Positions 9,407 through 17,828 of a stretch of 64,000 bases of DNA are shown piece after piece. The stretch covers positions 1-64,000 of the forward strand of contig JAVKFF010000246.1 in assembly GCA_040226215.1 (NCBI GenBank), read 5' to 3'. Below the pieces are notes generated by a model. That model was not told the DNA's origin. It made no database searches and saw nothing but the letters and a program-made list of their open reading frames with translations. The stretch's first letter is position 1, and the number at the start of each line of letters is the position of its first letter. This DNA is from JAVKFF01 sp040226215 (GTDB taxonomy: Bacteria; Pseudomonadota; Alphaproteobacteria; DSM-16000; Inquilinaceae). The translations under genes and the position numbers were made by a program.

Positions 9407-10923
9407 AGTCCGATCTCGTCATCGTCTATCACCGCCAGCCCTATGAGGAGGTCGTCGTCGACGGCAAGGTGACCTTCCAGGAACACAAGAGCCCCAACGG
9501 CATCGTGCCGACGCTCAAGAGTTTCTTCGGCACCGTGAAGAAGGGCAGCTGGATCGCCTGGAAGCAGACCAAGACCAAGGGCCAGGCAGACTTCGAGCGG
9601 ACCGTCACCATCGAGGACGCCAATGGCAGCTACAACGTCACGCGCCTGCCGCTGACCGCCGACCAGGTGAAGCACTTCTACCACGTCACCTCCAAGGAGG
9701 CCTTCTGGCCGATCCTCCACTCCTTCCCGTCCATGTTCAACTACGAGCCGGTGAACTGGGAGAACTTCAGGGAGGTCAACCGGCTGTTCGCCGAGGCCGC
9801 CTGCGAGGAGGCCGCGGACGACGCGCTGATCTGGATTCACGACTACAATCTCTGGCTCTGCCCGCACTACATCCGTCAGATCAAGCCGAACGCGAAGATC
9901 GCCTTCTTCCACCACACGCCCTTCCCCTCGGCCGACATCTTCAACATCCTGCCCTGGCGCGAGGAGATCGTGGACAGCCTGTTGAGCTGCGACATGATCG
10001 GCTTCCACATCCCGCGCTACGCCCGCAACTTCGTCGGCATGGCGCGCGGCCTGCGCGACGTGCGGATCGAGAAGACGGTGAGGGTCGAGGAGTCGATGTC
10101 GCCGGTCGGCCAGGCCCTGTCGGAACCGGAAATGCCGGAATGGATCTCCCACCAGGGCCGCCGCATCCTGATCGACGCCTTTCCCGTCGGCACCAATCCC
10201 CTGCTGATCGAGGATGTGCTGTCGCGCCGGGAGAGCATGGAGAAGATGCGCGAGCTGCGCGCCGAGATCGGCGACCAGCGCCTGATCGTCGCCGTCGGCC
10301 GCACCGACTACGTCAAGGGCATGAAGGAGATGCTGGCGGCCTATGACAGGCTGCTCGAGCGCCGGCCGGACCTGCGCGAGAAGATCAAGCTGCTGGTCAC
10401 CTCCGTGGCCGCCAACGCCAACATGACGGTCTACCGCAACGCCCAGCGACAGGTGGAGCAGATGGTGGGCCGCATCCACGGCAAATACGCCACCATGTCC
10501 TGGGGGCCGATCATGGCCTTCACCACGCCCATCCCGTTCGAGGAGGTGCTGTGCACCTACCGGATGGCGGACATCTGCTGGACCACGCCGCTGCGCGACG
10601 GGCTGAACCTGGTCGTCAAGGAATTCGTCGCCGCCCATCGCGGCGAGAACGGCGTGCTGGTCCTCTCCGAGTTCACTGGCGCGGCCATCGAGCTCAAGGA
10701 CGCGGTGATGACCAACCCCTATTCGATCGACGATCTGGTCGCCCGCATGGAGGAGGCGCTCGACATGGACGACGCCGAGCAGCGGGACCGCATGGGCCGG
10801 CTGCACGCGAATGTCGTGAAGTACGACATCCGCAACTGGGCCGACCACATCTTCGCCCAGTTCAAGCGCCTCGCCGGCCGGGCGTCGCCCTCCCGCGAGG
10901 CCGCGGTGGCGGCCGCCGAATAG
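9403..10923 (+). CDS. ggpS: Glucosylglycerol-phosphate synthase (GT20 family)
   Basis: A 506-residue retaining glycosyltransferase that joins glucose from ADP-glucose to sn-glycerol-3-phosphate, giving the phosphorylated precursor of the osmolyte glucosylglycerol. It closely resembles cyanobacterial GgpS throughout, for example KSPNGIVPTLKSFF, TSKEAFWPILHSFP, IWIHDYNLWL, KIAFFHHTPFPS, LIDAFPVGTNP, RTDYVKGMKEML and TPLRDGLNLVVKEFV. The otsA-type trehalose synthase alternative is disfavoured by these GgpS-specific stretches. It is the last gene of the gpsA–phosphatase–ggpS operon; its stop codon sits inside a perfect palindrome shared with the convergent tetR gene. The product points to salt or drought adaptation. 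Confidence 0.93.
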   Translation: MKSDLVIVYHRQPYEEVVVDGKVTFQEHKSPNGIVPTLKSFFGTVKKGSWIAWKQTKTKGQADFERTVTIEDANGSYNVTRLPLTADQVKHFYHVTSKEAFWPILHSFPSMFNYEPVNWENFREVNRLFAEAACEEAADDALIWIHDYNLWLCPHYIRQIKPNAKIAFFHHTPFPSADIFNILPWREEIVDSLLSCDMIGFHIPRYARNFVGMARGLRDVRIEKTVRVEESMSPVGQALSEPEMPEWISHQGRRILIDAFPVGTNPLLIEDVLSRRESMEKMRELRAEIGDQRLIVAVGRTDYVKGMKEMLAAYDRLLERRPDLREKIKLLVTSVAANANMTVYRNAQRQVEQMVGRIHGKYATMSWGPIMAFTTPIPFEEVLCTYRMADICWTTPLRDGLNLVVKEFVAAHRGENGVLVLSEFTGAAIELKDAVMTNPYSIDDLVARMEEALDMDDAEQRDRMGRLHANVVKYDIRNWADHIFAQFKRLAGRASPSREAAVAAAE

Positions 10924-10935
10924 GCCGGCCTATTC
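10918..10935. terminator. Perfect 18-bp palindrome covering both convergent stop codons (ggpS/tetR)
   Basis: GAATAGGCCGGCCTATTC is its own reverse complement. Each flanking gene ends GAA-TAG within it, so both end with Glu and an amber stop. It could act as a bidirectional transcript-end hairpin, although there is no loop and no T-run. Confidence 0.45.
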
Positions 10936-11553
10936 CGCCGCGTCCGCCGCGCCGATCGCCATGCCCAGGCCGGCGATCAGCGCCTGGATACGTTCGCCGG
11001 CAAGCCGCTGGATGCGGTCGGCGATCGGGTGGCCATCCATGGCGCGAGACAGCGCGTGGCTGCCGATCGCCAGGGTGACGATCAGCAGCGCCTCGTCGCT
11101 TGGACGGCCCGACGATCGCTCGCCCGGTTCCAGCCGGTCGAACTCCGCCGCGATGCGCGCGAAGGCCTCGCCGAAGGCATGGCGGAGCGCCTCGCCACTC
11201 CTGGCCGTGTCCTGGTTGACGGCCGAGAGAGTGCAGATCTCGCCGATACGCTCGCGGTTCGCCGGCTCCAGATAGTAGGCGGCGATCGCCTGCGCCTCGT
11301 GCCTGAGGCCGGCCGCATCGGTCGCGCCGCGCGCGCGCAGCCGGGCCAGGAACGCGTTGTCCTCGCTGACCACCGCGGCGAACAGCGCCGCCTTGGACGG
11401 GAAATGAGCGTAGAACGCGCCCCGGGTCAGCCCGGCGCTGGTCATGATGCCGTCGATGCCGATACCGTCATAGCCGTGCTTGCGGAACAGCCGGCCGGCC
11501 GCGTTGAGGATGGCCTCGCGGCTGCGGTCCCTTTGCACCTTGCTGGGCGGCAT
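10930..11553 (-). CDS. TetR/AcrR-family transcriptional regulator
   Basis: A 207-residue one-component repressor. The N-terminal helix-turn-helix is clear: REAILNAAGRLFRKHGYDGI, then IDGIMTSAGLTRGAFYAHFPSK, the standard TetR DNA-binding consensus. The C-terminal ligand domain is all-helical and not informative about ligand. The ATG is preceded by GGGAGAT. It converges with ggpS and is divergent from ppk2 (200 bp apart), so it could regulate ppk2, itself, or a distant target. Confidence 0.9.
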   Translation of the reverse strand: MPPSKVQRDRSREAILNAAGRLFRKHGYDGIGIDGIMTSAGLTRGAFYAHFPSKAALFAAVVSEDNAFLARLRARGATDAAGLRHEAQAIAAYYLEPANRERIGEICTLSAVNQDTARSGEALRHAFGEAFARIAAEFDRLEPGERSSGRPSDEALLIVTLAIGSHALSRAMDGHPIADRIQRLAGERIQALIAGLGMAIGAADAAE

Positions 11554-11752
11554 TGTGCCATCTCCCGATTGACCCGCGCCGCCGGCCTACCCGTGCTGCG
11601 ACAGCGCACCCGTCGCGGAGGCTACGGCAATTCCTCCGCCGGTCAACCTGCCTCTTGGCAAGGTCCCCCAGGCGGACCCGCCACGGGGCATGGCGCCGGC
11701 CCGGCGAATTTGCCACACTCCACCAGCCTCGGCATTGACAAGGTAAGCGAGC

Positions 11753-12844
11753 ATGGCGTCGAACAGATCCGGCACAGGCGACGACAAGCCGGCCGATCGG
11801 GAAAGCGGCAAGGCCGCAGAAGGCGCGACCGCTGATCCGACGGCCCCGGCGCCAGCGGCCGAGGAGGGCGCCGCCGCGCCAGGCACGTCCGACCGGCCGG
11901 CCCGTCGCCGGGGCGCCGCCGCGCGCCGTCTCGCCCAGATGCGCCACGATCCCGCCGCCATCCGCCGGGCTTTCGAGAACGGCGAGTTCCCCTACGCCAC
12001 GCGCATGCGGCGCAAGCCCTACGAGGCCGCCAAGACATTGCTGCAGGTCGAGCTGCTGAAGGTGCAGCGCTGGGTGCAGGAAGCGGGCGAGAAGGTGGTG
12101 GTGCTGTTCGAGGGTCGGGACGCCGCCGGCAAGGGCGGCACGATCAAGCGCTTCATGGAACACCTGAACCCGCGCGGCGCCCGCGTCGTCGCCCTGCCCG
12201 TTCCCGGCGAGCGCGAACAGACGCAATGGTATTTCCAGCGCTACATCGCCCACCTGCCGGCCGCCGGCGAAATCGTCTTTTTCGACCGCTCCTGGTACAA
12301 CCGGGCCGGCGTGGAACGGGTGATGGGCTTCTGCTCGCCCAACGAGTATCTGGAGTTCATGCGCCAGTGCCCGCAGCTCGAGCAGATGCTGGTACGCTCG
12401 GGCATCAGGCTGCTCAAGTACTGGTTCTCGATCAGCCGGGACGAGCAGCTGCGCCGCTTCCACGCCCGCCAGACCGACCCCCTGAAGCAGTGGAAGCTGT
12501 CGCCGATCGACCTCGCCTCGCTGGACCGCTGGGACGACTACACCGAGGCGAAGGAGGCGATGTTCTTCTACACCGACACCGCCGACGCGCCCTGGACCAT
12601 CGTCAAGGCGAATGACAAGAAGCGGGCCCGGCTGAACTGCATGCAGCACTTCCTGTCGAGCCTGCCCTATCCGAACCGCGACCGCGGCGTGGTGCGCGGT
12701 CCCGACCCGCTGATCGTCGGCGCCGGCGCCCATGTGGTCCACGCCGCCGACCACGTGCTGGGCAAGGCGCTGCACCCGCCGAGCCAGCGCGACAAGCCGG
12801 GTGAAGTCGATGTTTCAGATGAGGAAAAGGCGGGCGACGGCTGA
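11753..12844 (+). CDS. ppk2: Polyphosphate kinase 2
   Basis: A 363-residue PPK2 that transfers phosphate between polyphosphate and nucleotides. The Walker A motif is EGRDAAGKGG (residues 120-129) and the Walker B/lid region is FFDRSWYNRAG (176-186), followed by the family segments KYWFSISRDEQLRRF and KLSPIDLASLDRWDDY. The first ~60 residues are a low-complexity Ala/Pro/acidic extension and the last ~25 are another polar tail, so the catalytic core of about 260 residues is that of a single-domain class I PPK2. It converges on sufA. Confidence 0.93.
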   Translation: MASNRSGTGDDKPADRESGKAAEGATADPTAPAPAAEEGAAAPGTSDRPARRRGAAARRLAQMRHDPAAIRRAFENGEFPYATRMRRKPYEAAKTLLQVELLKVQRWVQEAGEKVVVLFEGRDAAGKGGTIKRFMEHLNPRGARVVALPVPGEREQTQWYFQRYIAHLPAAGEIVFFDRSWYNRAGVERVMGFCSPNEYLEFMRQCPQLEQMLVRSGIRLLKYWFSISRDEQLRRFHARQTDPLKQWKLSPIDLASLDRWDDYTEAKEAMFFYTDTADAPWTIVKANDKKRARLNCMQHFLSSLPYPNRDRGVVRGPDPLIVGAGAHVVHAADHVLGKALHPPSQRDKPGEVDVSDEEKAGDG

Positions 12845-12861
12845 GGCTGTCGCCAGCGCCG

Positions 12862-13239
12862 TCAGCGCTGCAGGGCGGGCTCGCCTTCCTGCTGGGCGAC
12901 GCGGAAGCTCTCGCCGCAGCCGCAGCGGTCGATCTCGTTGGGATTGTTGAAGACGAAGCGGCTGCCCATCGGCTCCTCCACCCAGTCCATCTGGGTGCCG
13001 ATCAGGAACATGCTGGCGGTCGGCTCGACCAGGATGGTCACCCCCTTGTCGACCACCTTGTCCTCAAGCGCCTTTGCCTCCCGGGCATACTCCATGAAAT
13101 AGGAGAGCCCGGAACAGCCGGTGCTGCGCACGCCGACGCGCACGCCGACGATCTCGCCATCGGCCTTGGCCATCAGCGCCCTGACGCGCTCCGCCGCGCG
13201 CTCGGAAATGGTCATCAGGGGCGGCATCTCTCGAGCCAT
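12862..13239 (-). CDS. sufA: Iron-sulfur cluster assembly A-type carrier (HesB/IscA family)
   Basis: A 125-residue A-type carrier that accepts clusters from SufBCD and passes them to apoproteins. The three conserved cysteines are present: Cys42 in STGCSGL, and Cys106 and Cys108 in RCGCGESF. It closes the suf gene block, 128 bp after sufT, and the gap contains a promoter-like element, so it may also be transcribed on its own. A short hairpin (CAGCGC/GCGCTG) overlaps the convergent end with ppk2. Confidence 0.93.
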   Translation of the reverse strand: MAREMPPLMTISERAAERVRALMAKADGEIVGVRVGVRSTGCSGLSYFMEYAREAKALEDKVVDKGVTILVEPTASMFLIGTQMDWVEEPMGSRFVFNNPNEIDRCGCGESFRVAQQEGEPALQR

Positions 13240-13320
13240 GGTCTTCCGTCCAATCCGCCCGGGCTCTGACGGCGAACGCCGCTACCGCCCGAGTCTGCAA
13301 TATCCTTCAACGCCCTACAC

Positions 13321-13349
13321 CATATCAGGTCCACCCGCCCCTTTGACAA
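13321..13349 (-). promoter_or_regulatory. Putative internal promoter of sufA
   Basis: On the minus strand TTGTCA and GATATG are separated by 17 bases in the sufT–sufA gap. The -35 box overlaps a bulged GC-rich hairpin after sufT, which could attenuate read-through. Confidence 0.33.
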
Positions 13350-13367
13350 GGGTGGCGGGCGCGGGTC

Positions 13368-13871
13368 TCACATGCCGAGGATCAGCCGGGCGTCCTCGCT
13401 CGACCGGTCCAGCGACCAGGCCGGCTCCCAGGTCAGTTCGACCGTCACCTTGGCCACGCCCGGCACCCGGCCGACACCGCGCTCGACCATCTGCGGCAGG
13501 CTTCCGGCCACCGGGCAGTTGGGCGCGGTCAGCGTCATCAGCACGTGCGCGTCGCCGTTTTCCGCGACCTCGACCGCGTAGACCAGGCCGAGGTCGTAGA
13601 TGTTGACCGGGATCTCCGGGTCGTAGATCAGCGACAGATTGTCGATGATCTTCTCCTTCAGGTCCGCCGGGTCGGCGCGCTCCGGATCGCCGCCCTGCGC
13701 GCGGTCGTGGACCCAGTCGGGCTCCTCGACCTCCAGCTCCGGCATGAAGGTGTGGAAGTCGAAGGCCGGTGGCGGCGCGCGGCGCGGGGCTTCATCCCGG
13801 CGCCCGTCGTCGGTCACCCTGTCGTCAGTCCGCCTGTTCTCGGGCCGGTCGTCGCTCATTCCGTCATCCAT
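13368..13871 (-). CDS. sufT: SufT, MIP18/DUF59 iron-sulfur assembly factor
   Basis: A 167-residue protein with an acidic/basic disordered N-terminus (about 70 residues) and a C-terminal DUF59/MIP18 domain: LIYDPEIPVNIYDLGLVYAV, LMTLTAPNCPVAGSLPQMV with the conserved Cys119, and VELTWEPAW. SufT proteins assist cluster maturation and are found at the end of suf operons, as here. A second ATG at 13859 (MSDDRP) could be the true start. Confidence 0.9.
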   Translation of the reverse strand: MDDGMSDDRPENRRTDDRVTDDGRRDEAPRRAPPPAFDFHTFMPELEVEEPDWVHDRAQGGDPERADPADLKEKIIDNLSLIYDPEIPVNIYDLGLVYAVEVAENGDAHVLMTLTAPNCPVAGSLPQMVERGVGRVPGVAKVTVELTWEPAWSLDRSSEDARLILGM

Positions 13872-13887
13872 CGGCTGACCTCCCGGC

Positions 13888-15171
13888 TCAGGCGAACATG
13901 GCCTTGACCTGCTCCAGCGCCTCGGCCAGCCGGTCGATCTCGGCCCGGCTGTTGTAGAGGCCGAAGCTGGCCCGGGCGGTCGCTGGCAGGTCGTAGAACT
14001 GCATCAGCGGCTGGGCGCAATGATGCCCGGCGCGCACCGCCACGCCGAAGCGGTCGACCAGCGTGCCGATGTCGTGCGGGTGCACCCCGTCGAGCGTGAA
14101 GGAGACGATCGCCGCCTTCCGTTCCGCCCGGCCGACGATCGTCAGCCCCTCGACGGCGCCGAGGCGTTCATGGGCGTAGGCCAGCAGGTCCGCCTCATGT
14201 GCGCGGATGCGGTCGTAGCCGAGGCCGGCGACATAGTCGATGGCGCTGGTCAGGCCGATGGCCTGGGCGATCGGCGGTGTGCCCGCCTCGAACTTGTAGG
14301 GCAGGTCCGCGAAGGTGACCTTGTCGAAGCTCACCGTGCGGATCATCTCGCCGCCGGACTGGTAGGGCGGCATGGCGTCGAGCAGGCTCTCGCGCCCGTA
14401 GAGCACGCCCACGCCCGAGGGGCCGTAGAGCTTGTGGCTGGAGAAGACCATGAAGTCGCAGCCCAGCGCCTCGACGTCGACCGGACCGTGCACCACCGCC
14501 TGCGTACCGTCGACCAGCGTGGTGATGCCCCTGGCCCTGGCCGCCGCGACGATGCGCTCGATCGGCGTTATCGTGCCGACCGCGTTGGAAATGGCGGTGA
14601 TGGCGACCAGTTTGGTGCGGTCGGTCAGCAGCCGTTCATAGTCCTCGAAGAGGAAATTCGCGTCACCGTCGATCGGCGCGACCTTCAGCACCGCGCCCGT
14701 GCGCTTGGCCAGCAGCTGCCACGGCACGATGTTGGCGTGGTGCTCCAGCATGGAGATGACGATCTCGTCGCCCTCGCCGATATGCTCCCCGCCCCAGCTG
14801 TGCGCCACCAGGTTCACGCCCTCGGTGGCGCCGGAGGTGAAGACGATCTCCGTCGCCCTCTGTGCATTGATCAGGCGCCGCACCCGCTCCCGCGCGCCCT
14901 CGTAGAGATCGGTCGACTGGGTGGAGAGGTAGTGCAGGCCGCGATGGACGTTGGCGTAGTCCTCCCGGTAGAGCCGGTCGACCGCCTCGATCACGCTTCG
15001 CGGCTTCTGCGCCGAGGCGGCGTTGTCGAGATAGACCAGCGGCCGGCCGTAGACCTCGCGGCCGAGGATCGGGAAGTCGCCGCGGATGCGCGCCAGGTCG
15101 TAGTCGTTGACCGCGCTGGCATGCACCAGCGGCGCGTCCACTCGCCGGCTGTCCTTCATGACGGCGGTCAT
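13888..15171 (-). CDS. sufS: Cysteine desulfurase SufS (group II)
   Basis: A 427-residue PLP enzyme that takes sulfur from cysteine for cluster assembly. The PLP lysine is Lys247 in FSSHKLYGPSG, the active-site cysteine is Cys385 in RAGHHCAQP, and YLDNAASAQKP is the family N-terminal signature. The start ATG overlaps the sufD stop (ATGA), giving translational coupling; the frame continues upstream but those residues are out-of-frame sufD coding. A second, NifS-type desulfurase lies farther up the same gene block, so two different sulfur donors are present. Confidence 0.96.
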   Translation of the reverse strand: MTAVMKDSRRVDAPLVHASAVNDYDLARIRGDFPILGREVYGRPLVYLDNAASAQKPRSVIEAVDRLYREDYANVHRGLHYLSTQSTDLYEGARERVRRLINAQRATEIVFTSGATEGVNLVAHSWGGEHIGEGDEIVISMLEHHANIVPWQLLAKRTGAVLKVAPIDGDANFLFEDYERLLTDRTKLVAITAISNAVGTITPIERIVAAARARGITTLVDGTQAVVHGPVDVEALGCDFMVFSSHKLYGPSGVGVLYGRESLLDAMPPYQSGGEMIRTVSFDKVTFADLPYKFEAGTPPIAQAIGLTSAIDYVAGLGYDRIRAHEADLLAYAHERLGAVEGLTIVGRAERKAAIVSFTLDGVHPHDIGTLVDRFGVAVRAGHHCAQPLMQFYDLPATARASFGLYNSRAEIDRLAEALEQVKAMFA

Positions 15172-16478
15172 TCCGCGCCCTCCTCGTCGAACCCGCCATC
15201 GGCCATCCAGGCGTCGATCGCCGCCTGGTACTGGCCGCGAATTTCCTCCGCGGCGATCTCCTCCAGCGCCTCGGCGAGGAAGGCGTGGATCAGGAGCCCG
15301 CGGGCCGTGTGCTCCGGGATGCCGCGCGCGCGCAGATAGAACAGCGCGTCGGTGTCGATCTGGCCCGCCGTCGCACCGTGCGAGCACTTCACGTCGTCGG
15401 CGTAGATCTCCAGTTCCGGCTTGGCGTCGATCTCCGCGCGGGGCGAGAGCAGGATCGACTTGTTGAGCTGGTAGCCGTCGGTCTTCTGGGCCACCCGGTC
15501 CACATGGATCTTGCCCTGGAAGACGCCGTGGGCGCGGCCGTCCAGCACGCCCTTGAAGACCTGGCGCGACAGGCAGTGCGGCGCCTCGTGGCGGATCAGC
15601 ACGGTGTTGTCGTGGTGCTGCCGGCCGCGGCCGAGATAGGCGCCGCCGAGCCTCACCTCGCCGCCCTGGCCGAGCAGGCGGATAGTCGACTCGGTGCGGT
15701 CGACGCCGCCGCCGATGGCCAGGTTGAAGCCGTGATAGACGGCGTCGCGGCCGACATGGGCGCGCAGATGGTCGAGCGCGACGTGACTCTCCGGCGTGTC
15801 GATATGCCGGTAGTGGTCGAGCCTGGCGCCATCGGAGACCTGGATCTCTGTCACGGCATTCTCGAGATGGCCGGCACCATCGCCCAGCACGGTCTCGACG
15901 AGTTCGAGCCGGGCATTGACTTCCAGCAGGATCATGTGCCGCGGATGGGCCATCACCGGCTCCCGGCCGGTCATCACGCTGACGAGATGAAGGCGTCCGC
16001 CATCTGTCCCGGCCGGTACGCGGACGATGGCCCCGTCCGCCATCCAGGCCGCGTTGAGCGCGATCATCGGGTGATCGGCCTCGACGGTCTCGCCAAGCCG
16101 GTCCGCCAGGGCGGCGTGATCACCGCCGAGCAGGGCGTCCAGGCGGACGATGTCGGCAACGCTCTGCCCAAGATCGCTCGCCGCCTCGTCCAGCGTACCG
16201 TTCACGAAGACCAGGCGCGGCGCCGGCAGCGCCGCGACCCGCCCGGCGAAGCGGGTCGGCAGCCGCGCCGGCTCGGCCGGCCGGTAGCTCTCGCGCATCA
16301 ACATCCGCCGCAGATCGGTGAACTTCCAGCGCTCGCGCTTGCGGTGCGGCAGGCCCTGGGCCGTGAAGGCGCTGACGCCGGCCAGGCGCAGTTCGACCAG
16401 CGCGTCGGCGTCCTTGCCGCTGATGCGTTCGCCCCGGTCGCCCAGGAAGGCCTTTATGCTGCGGTCCTCGTCCGTCAT
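15168..16478 (-). CDS. sufD: SufBCD scaffold component SufD
   Basis: A 436-residue beta-helix scaffold subunit that pairs with SufB and SufC. The family segments HDNTVLIRHEAPHCLSRQVFKG, AHGVFQGKIHVDRVAQKTDGYQ and DDVKCSHGATAGQID are present; the last contains the conserved Cys and His at the SufB interface. The start is ATG, overlapping the sufC stop as TGATG; a GTG one codon earlier is an alternative. The C-terminal helix region (EEIAAEEIRGQYQAAIDAW) is typical. Confidence 0.95.
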   Translation of the reverse strand: MTDEDRSIKAFLGDRGERISGKDADALVELRLAGVSAFTAQGLPHRKRERWKFTDLRRMLMRESYRPAEPARLPTRFAGRVAALPAPRLVFVNGTLDEAASDLGQSVADIVRLDALLGGDHAALADRLGETVEADHPMIALNAAWMADGAIVRVPAGTDGGRLHLVSVMTGREPVMAHPRHMILLEVNARLELVETVLGDGAGHLENAVTEIQVSDGARLDHYRHIDTPESHVALDHLRAHVGRDAVYHGFNLAIGGGVDRTESTIRLLGQGGEVRLGGAYLGRGRQHHDNTVLIRHEAPHCLSRQVFKGVLDGRAHGVFQGKIHVDRVAQKTDGYQLNKSILLSPRAEIDAKPELEIYADDVKCSHGATAGQIDTDALFYLRARGIPEHTARGLLIHAFLAEALEEIAAEEIRGQYQAAIDAWMADGGFDEEGAE

Positions 16479-17227
16479 CACGCCGCCTGTTCGATCATGT
16501 CCTGGTAGCCCTTCGCCTCGAGTTCCTTGGCGAGTTCCTTGCCGCCGCTGCGCACGATCCGGCCGCGCGCCAGGATGTGCACCCGGTCGGGCACGATGTA
16601 GTCCAGCAGGCGCTGGTAGTGGGTGATCACCAGGGTCGAGCGGTCGGGCGCCCTGAGCGCGTTCACGCCCTCGGCGACCACCTTCAGCGCGTCGATGTCG
16701 AGCCCGCTGTCGGTCTCGTCCAGGATCGCCATCCTCGGCTCCAGCAGCGCCATCTGCAGGATCTCCGCGCGCTTCTTCTCGCCGCCGGAGAAGCCGACAT
16801 TGACCGCGCGCTTGAGCATGTCGTCGCTGATGCCGAGCGCCTTGGTCTTCTGACGCACCAGCTTCAGGAAGGCCATGCCGTCGAGTTCCTTCTCGCCGCG
16901 CGCCCGACGGTGGGCGTTCAGCGCCGTGCGCAGGAAGGTGTTCGTCTGCACGCCCGGGATCTCCAGCGGATACTGGAAGGCGAGGAACAGGCCGAGATGG
17001 CTGCGTTCTTCGGGCTCCAGCTCGAACAGGTCGCGGCCCCGGAAGCGTATTGTGCCGCCGGTCACCTCGTAGCCCTCGCGGCCGGCCAGCACGTAGGACA
17101 GGGTCGACTTGCCGGAGCCGTTGGGGCCCATGACGGCGTGCATCTCGCCCTCGCCGATGGTGAGGGAAAGCCCCTTGAGGATCTCCTTGCCGTCGACCGT
17201 CACATGCAGGTCGTTGATCTCGAGCAT
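16478..17227 (-). CDS. sufC: SufBCD ATPase SufC
   Basis: A 249-residue ABC-type ATPase. Walker A is GPNGSGKS (residues 34-41), the Q-loop lies in AFQYPLEIPG, the signature is FSGGEKKR (146-153), Walker B is AILDET (167-172), and the switch His is in VITHYQR. The ATG at 17227 (MLEINDLHV) follows an AAGGAAACG ribosome site and is preferred over a longer frame. It is coupled to sufD by overlap and separated from the upstream mini-membrane gene by about 75 bp. Confidence 0.96.
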   Translation of the reverse strand: MLEINDLHVTVDGKEILKGLSLTIGEGEMHAVMGPNGSGKSTLSYVLAGREGYEVTGGTIRFRGRDLFELEPEERSHLGLFLAFQYPLEIPGVQTNTFLRTALNAHRRARGEKELDGMAFLKLVRQKTKALGISDDMLKRAVNVGFSGGEKKRAEILQMALLEPRMAILDETDSGLDIDALKVVAEGVNALRAPDRSTLVITHYQRLLDYIVPDRVHILARGRIVRSGGKELAKELEAKGYQDMIEQAA

Positions 17228-17303
17228 TATCGATCGTTTCCTTGCGTTCGTTGCCGCCGTCGGCACAGGCCGGCTTTCATTTCCCTCGGGCCCAGGCCGG
17301 CCA

Positions 17304-17561
17304 TCATTTCCCGCCGCCCCAGCGCCAGCGCCAGACCCCGTCCGTCTTCAGCCAGGCGACCCAGATCAGCAGCGCGACCAGCGCCGCGGTGCCGGCGAAG
17401 AACAGCAGCCAGGCGCCGAGACTGGCGAAGGCGGTGATGATGGTCAGCACCGCCAGGACGATCTCCGCCACGAAGAAGCCGGCGACCAGGGCCCAGCCCT
17501 CCCAGCTCGTCGGCTGGGCGCCGTAACCGTGGGTCTTGGGCTTGAACCAGTAGCGGCGCAT
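17304..17561 (-). CDS. Small two-TM membrane protein between sufB and sufC (copy 2)
   Basis: An 85-residue protein, MRRYWFKPKTHGYGAQP…, with two hydrophobic helices (about residues 22-46 and 49-70) and a Trp/Arg-rich tail. Its N-terminus shares a gap-free pattern with the neighbouring 84-residue protein: WF-x5-G-x-G-x2-P-x-S-x2-GW-x-LV. The two look like diverged tandem copies. The location inside the suf operon, on the same strand and closely spaced, predicts co-expression with SufB and SufC. The function is not known to me; a membrane tether or heme/iron-related helper would be speculation. Confidence 0.75.
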   Translation of the reverse strand: MRRYWFKPKTHGYGAQPTSWEGWALVAGFFVAEIVLAVLTIITAFASLGAWLLFFAGTAALVALLIWVAWLKTDGVWRWRWGGGK

Positions 17562-17573
17562 GGGTCTCGCTCC

Positions 17574-17828
17574 TCACTTGCGGCGCAGCGTCCGGCGCCG
17601 CACGACGAAGACGAAGATGCCGGTCACCACCAGCATCGTCACCAGCAGCACGCCGAGCCGCAGGAAGCGCTCCTCCACCGCCATCTCGGGCGTGTCGGCC
17701 GCCAGAACCGCGGCGGAGCCGAGCGCCACGAGATAGGCCAGCACCAGCACCCAGCCCCAGGGGCTGATCGGGCGGACGCCGCGTCCGGCGCCCCGCCTCT
17801 CGAACCAGGGATCGCCGAAGCCACGCAT
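17574..17828 (-). CDS. Small two-TM membrane protein between sufB and sufC (copy 1)
   Basis: An 84-residue protein whose ATG overlaps the sufB stop by one base (TGATG), so its translation is coupled to SufB. TM1 is about residues 24-44 (WGWVLVLAYLVALGSAAVLAA), TM2 about 57-77 (LGVLLVTMLVVTGIFVFVV), and the tail RRRTLRRK is strongly basic, predicting a cytoplasmic C-terminus. It carries the same pre-TM1 motif as the next gene (WF…G.G..P.S..GW.LV). Real coding is supported by the overlap, the hydrophobicity pattern and the shared motif. The function is unknown. Confidence 0.75.
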   Translation of the reverse strand: MRGFGDPWFERRGAGRGVRPISPWGWVLVLAYLVALGSAAVLAADTPEMAVEERFLRLGVLLVTMLVVTGIFVFVVRRRTLRRK

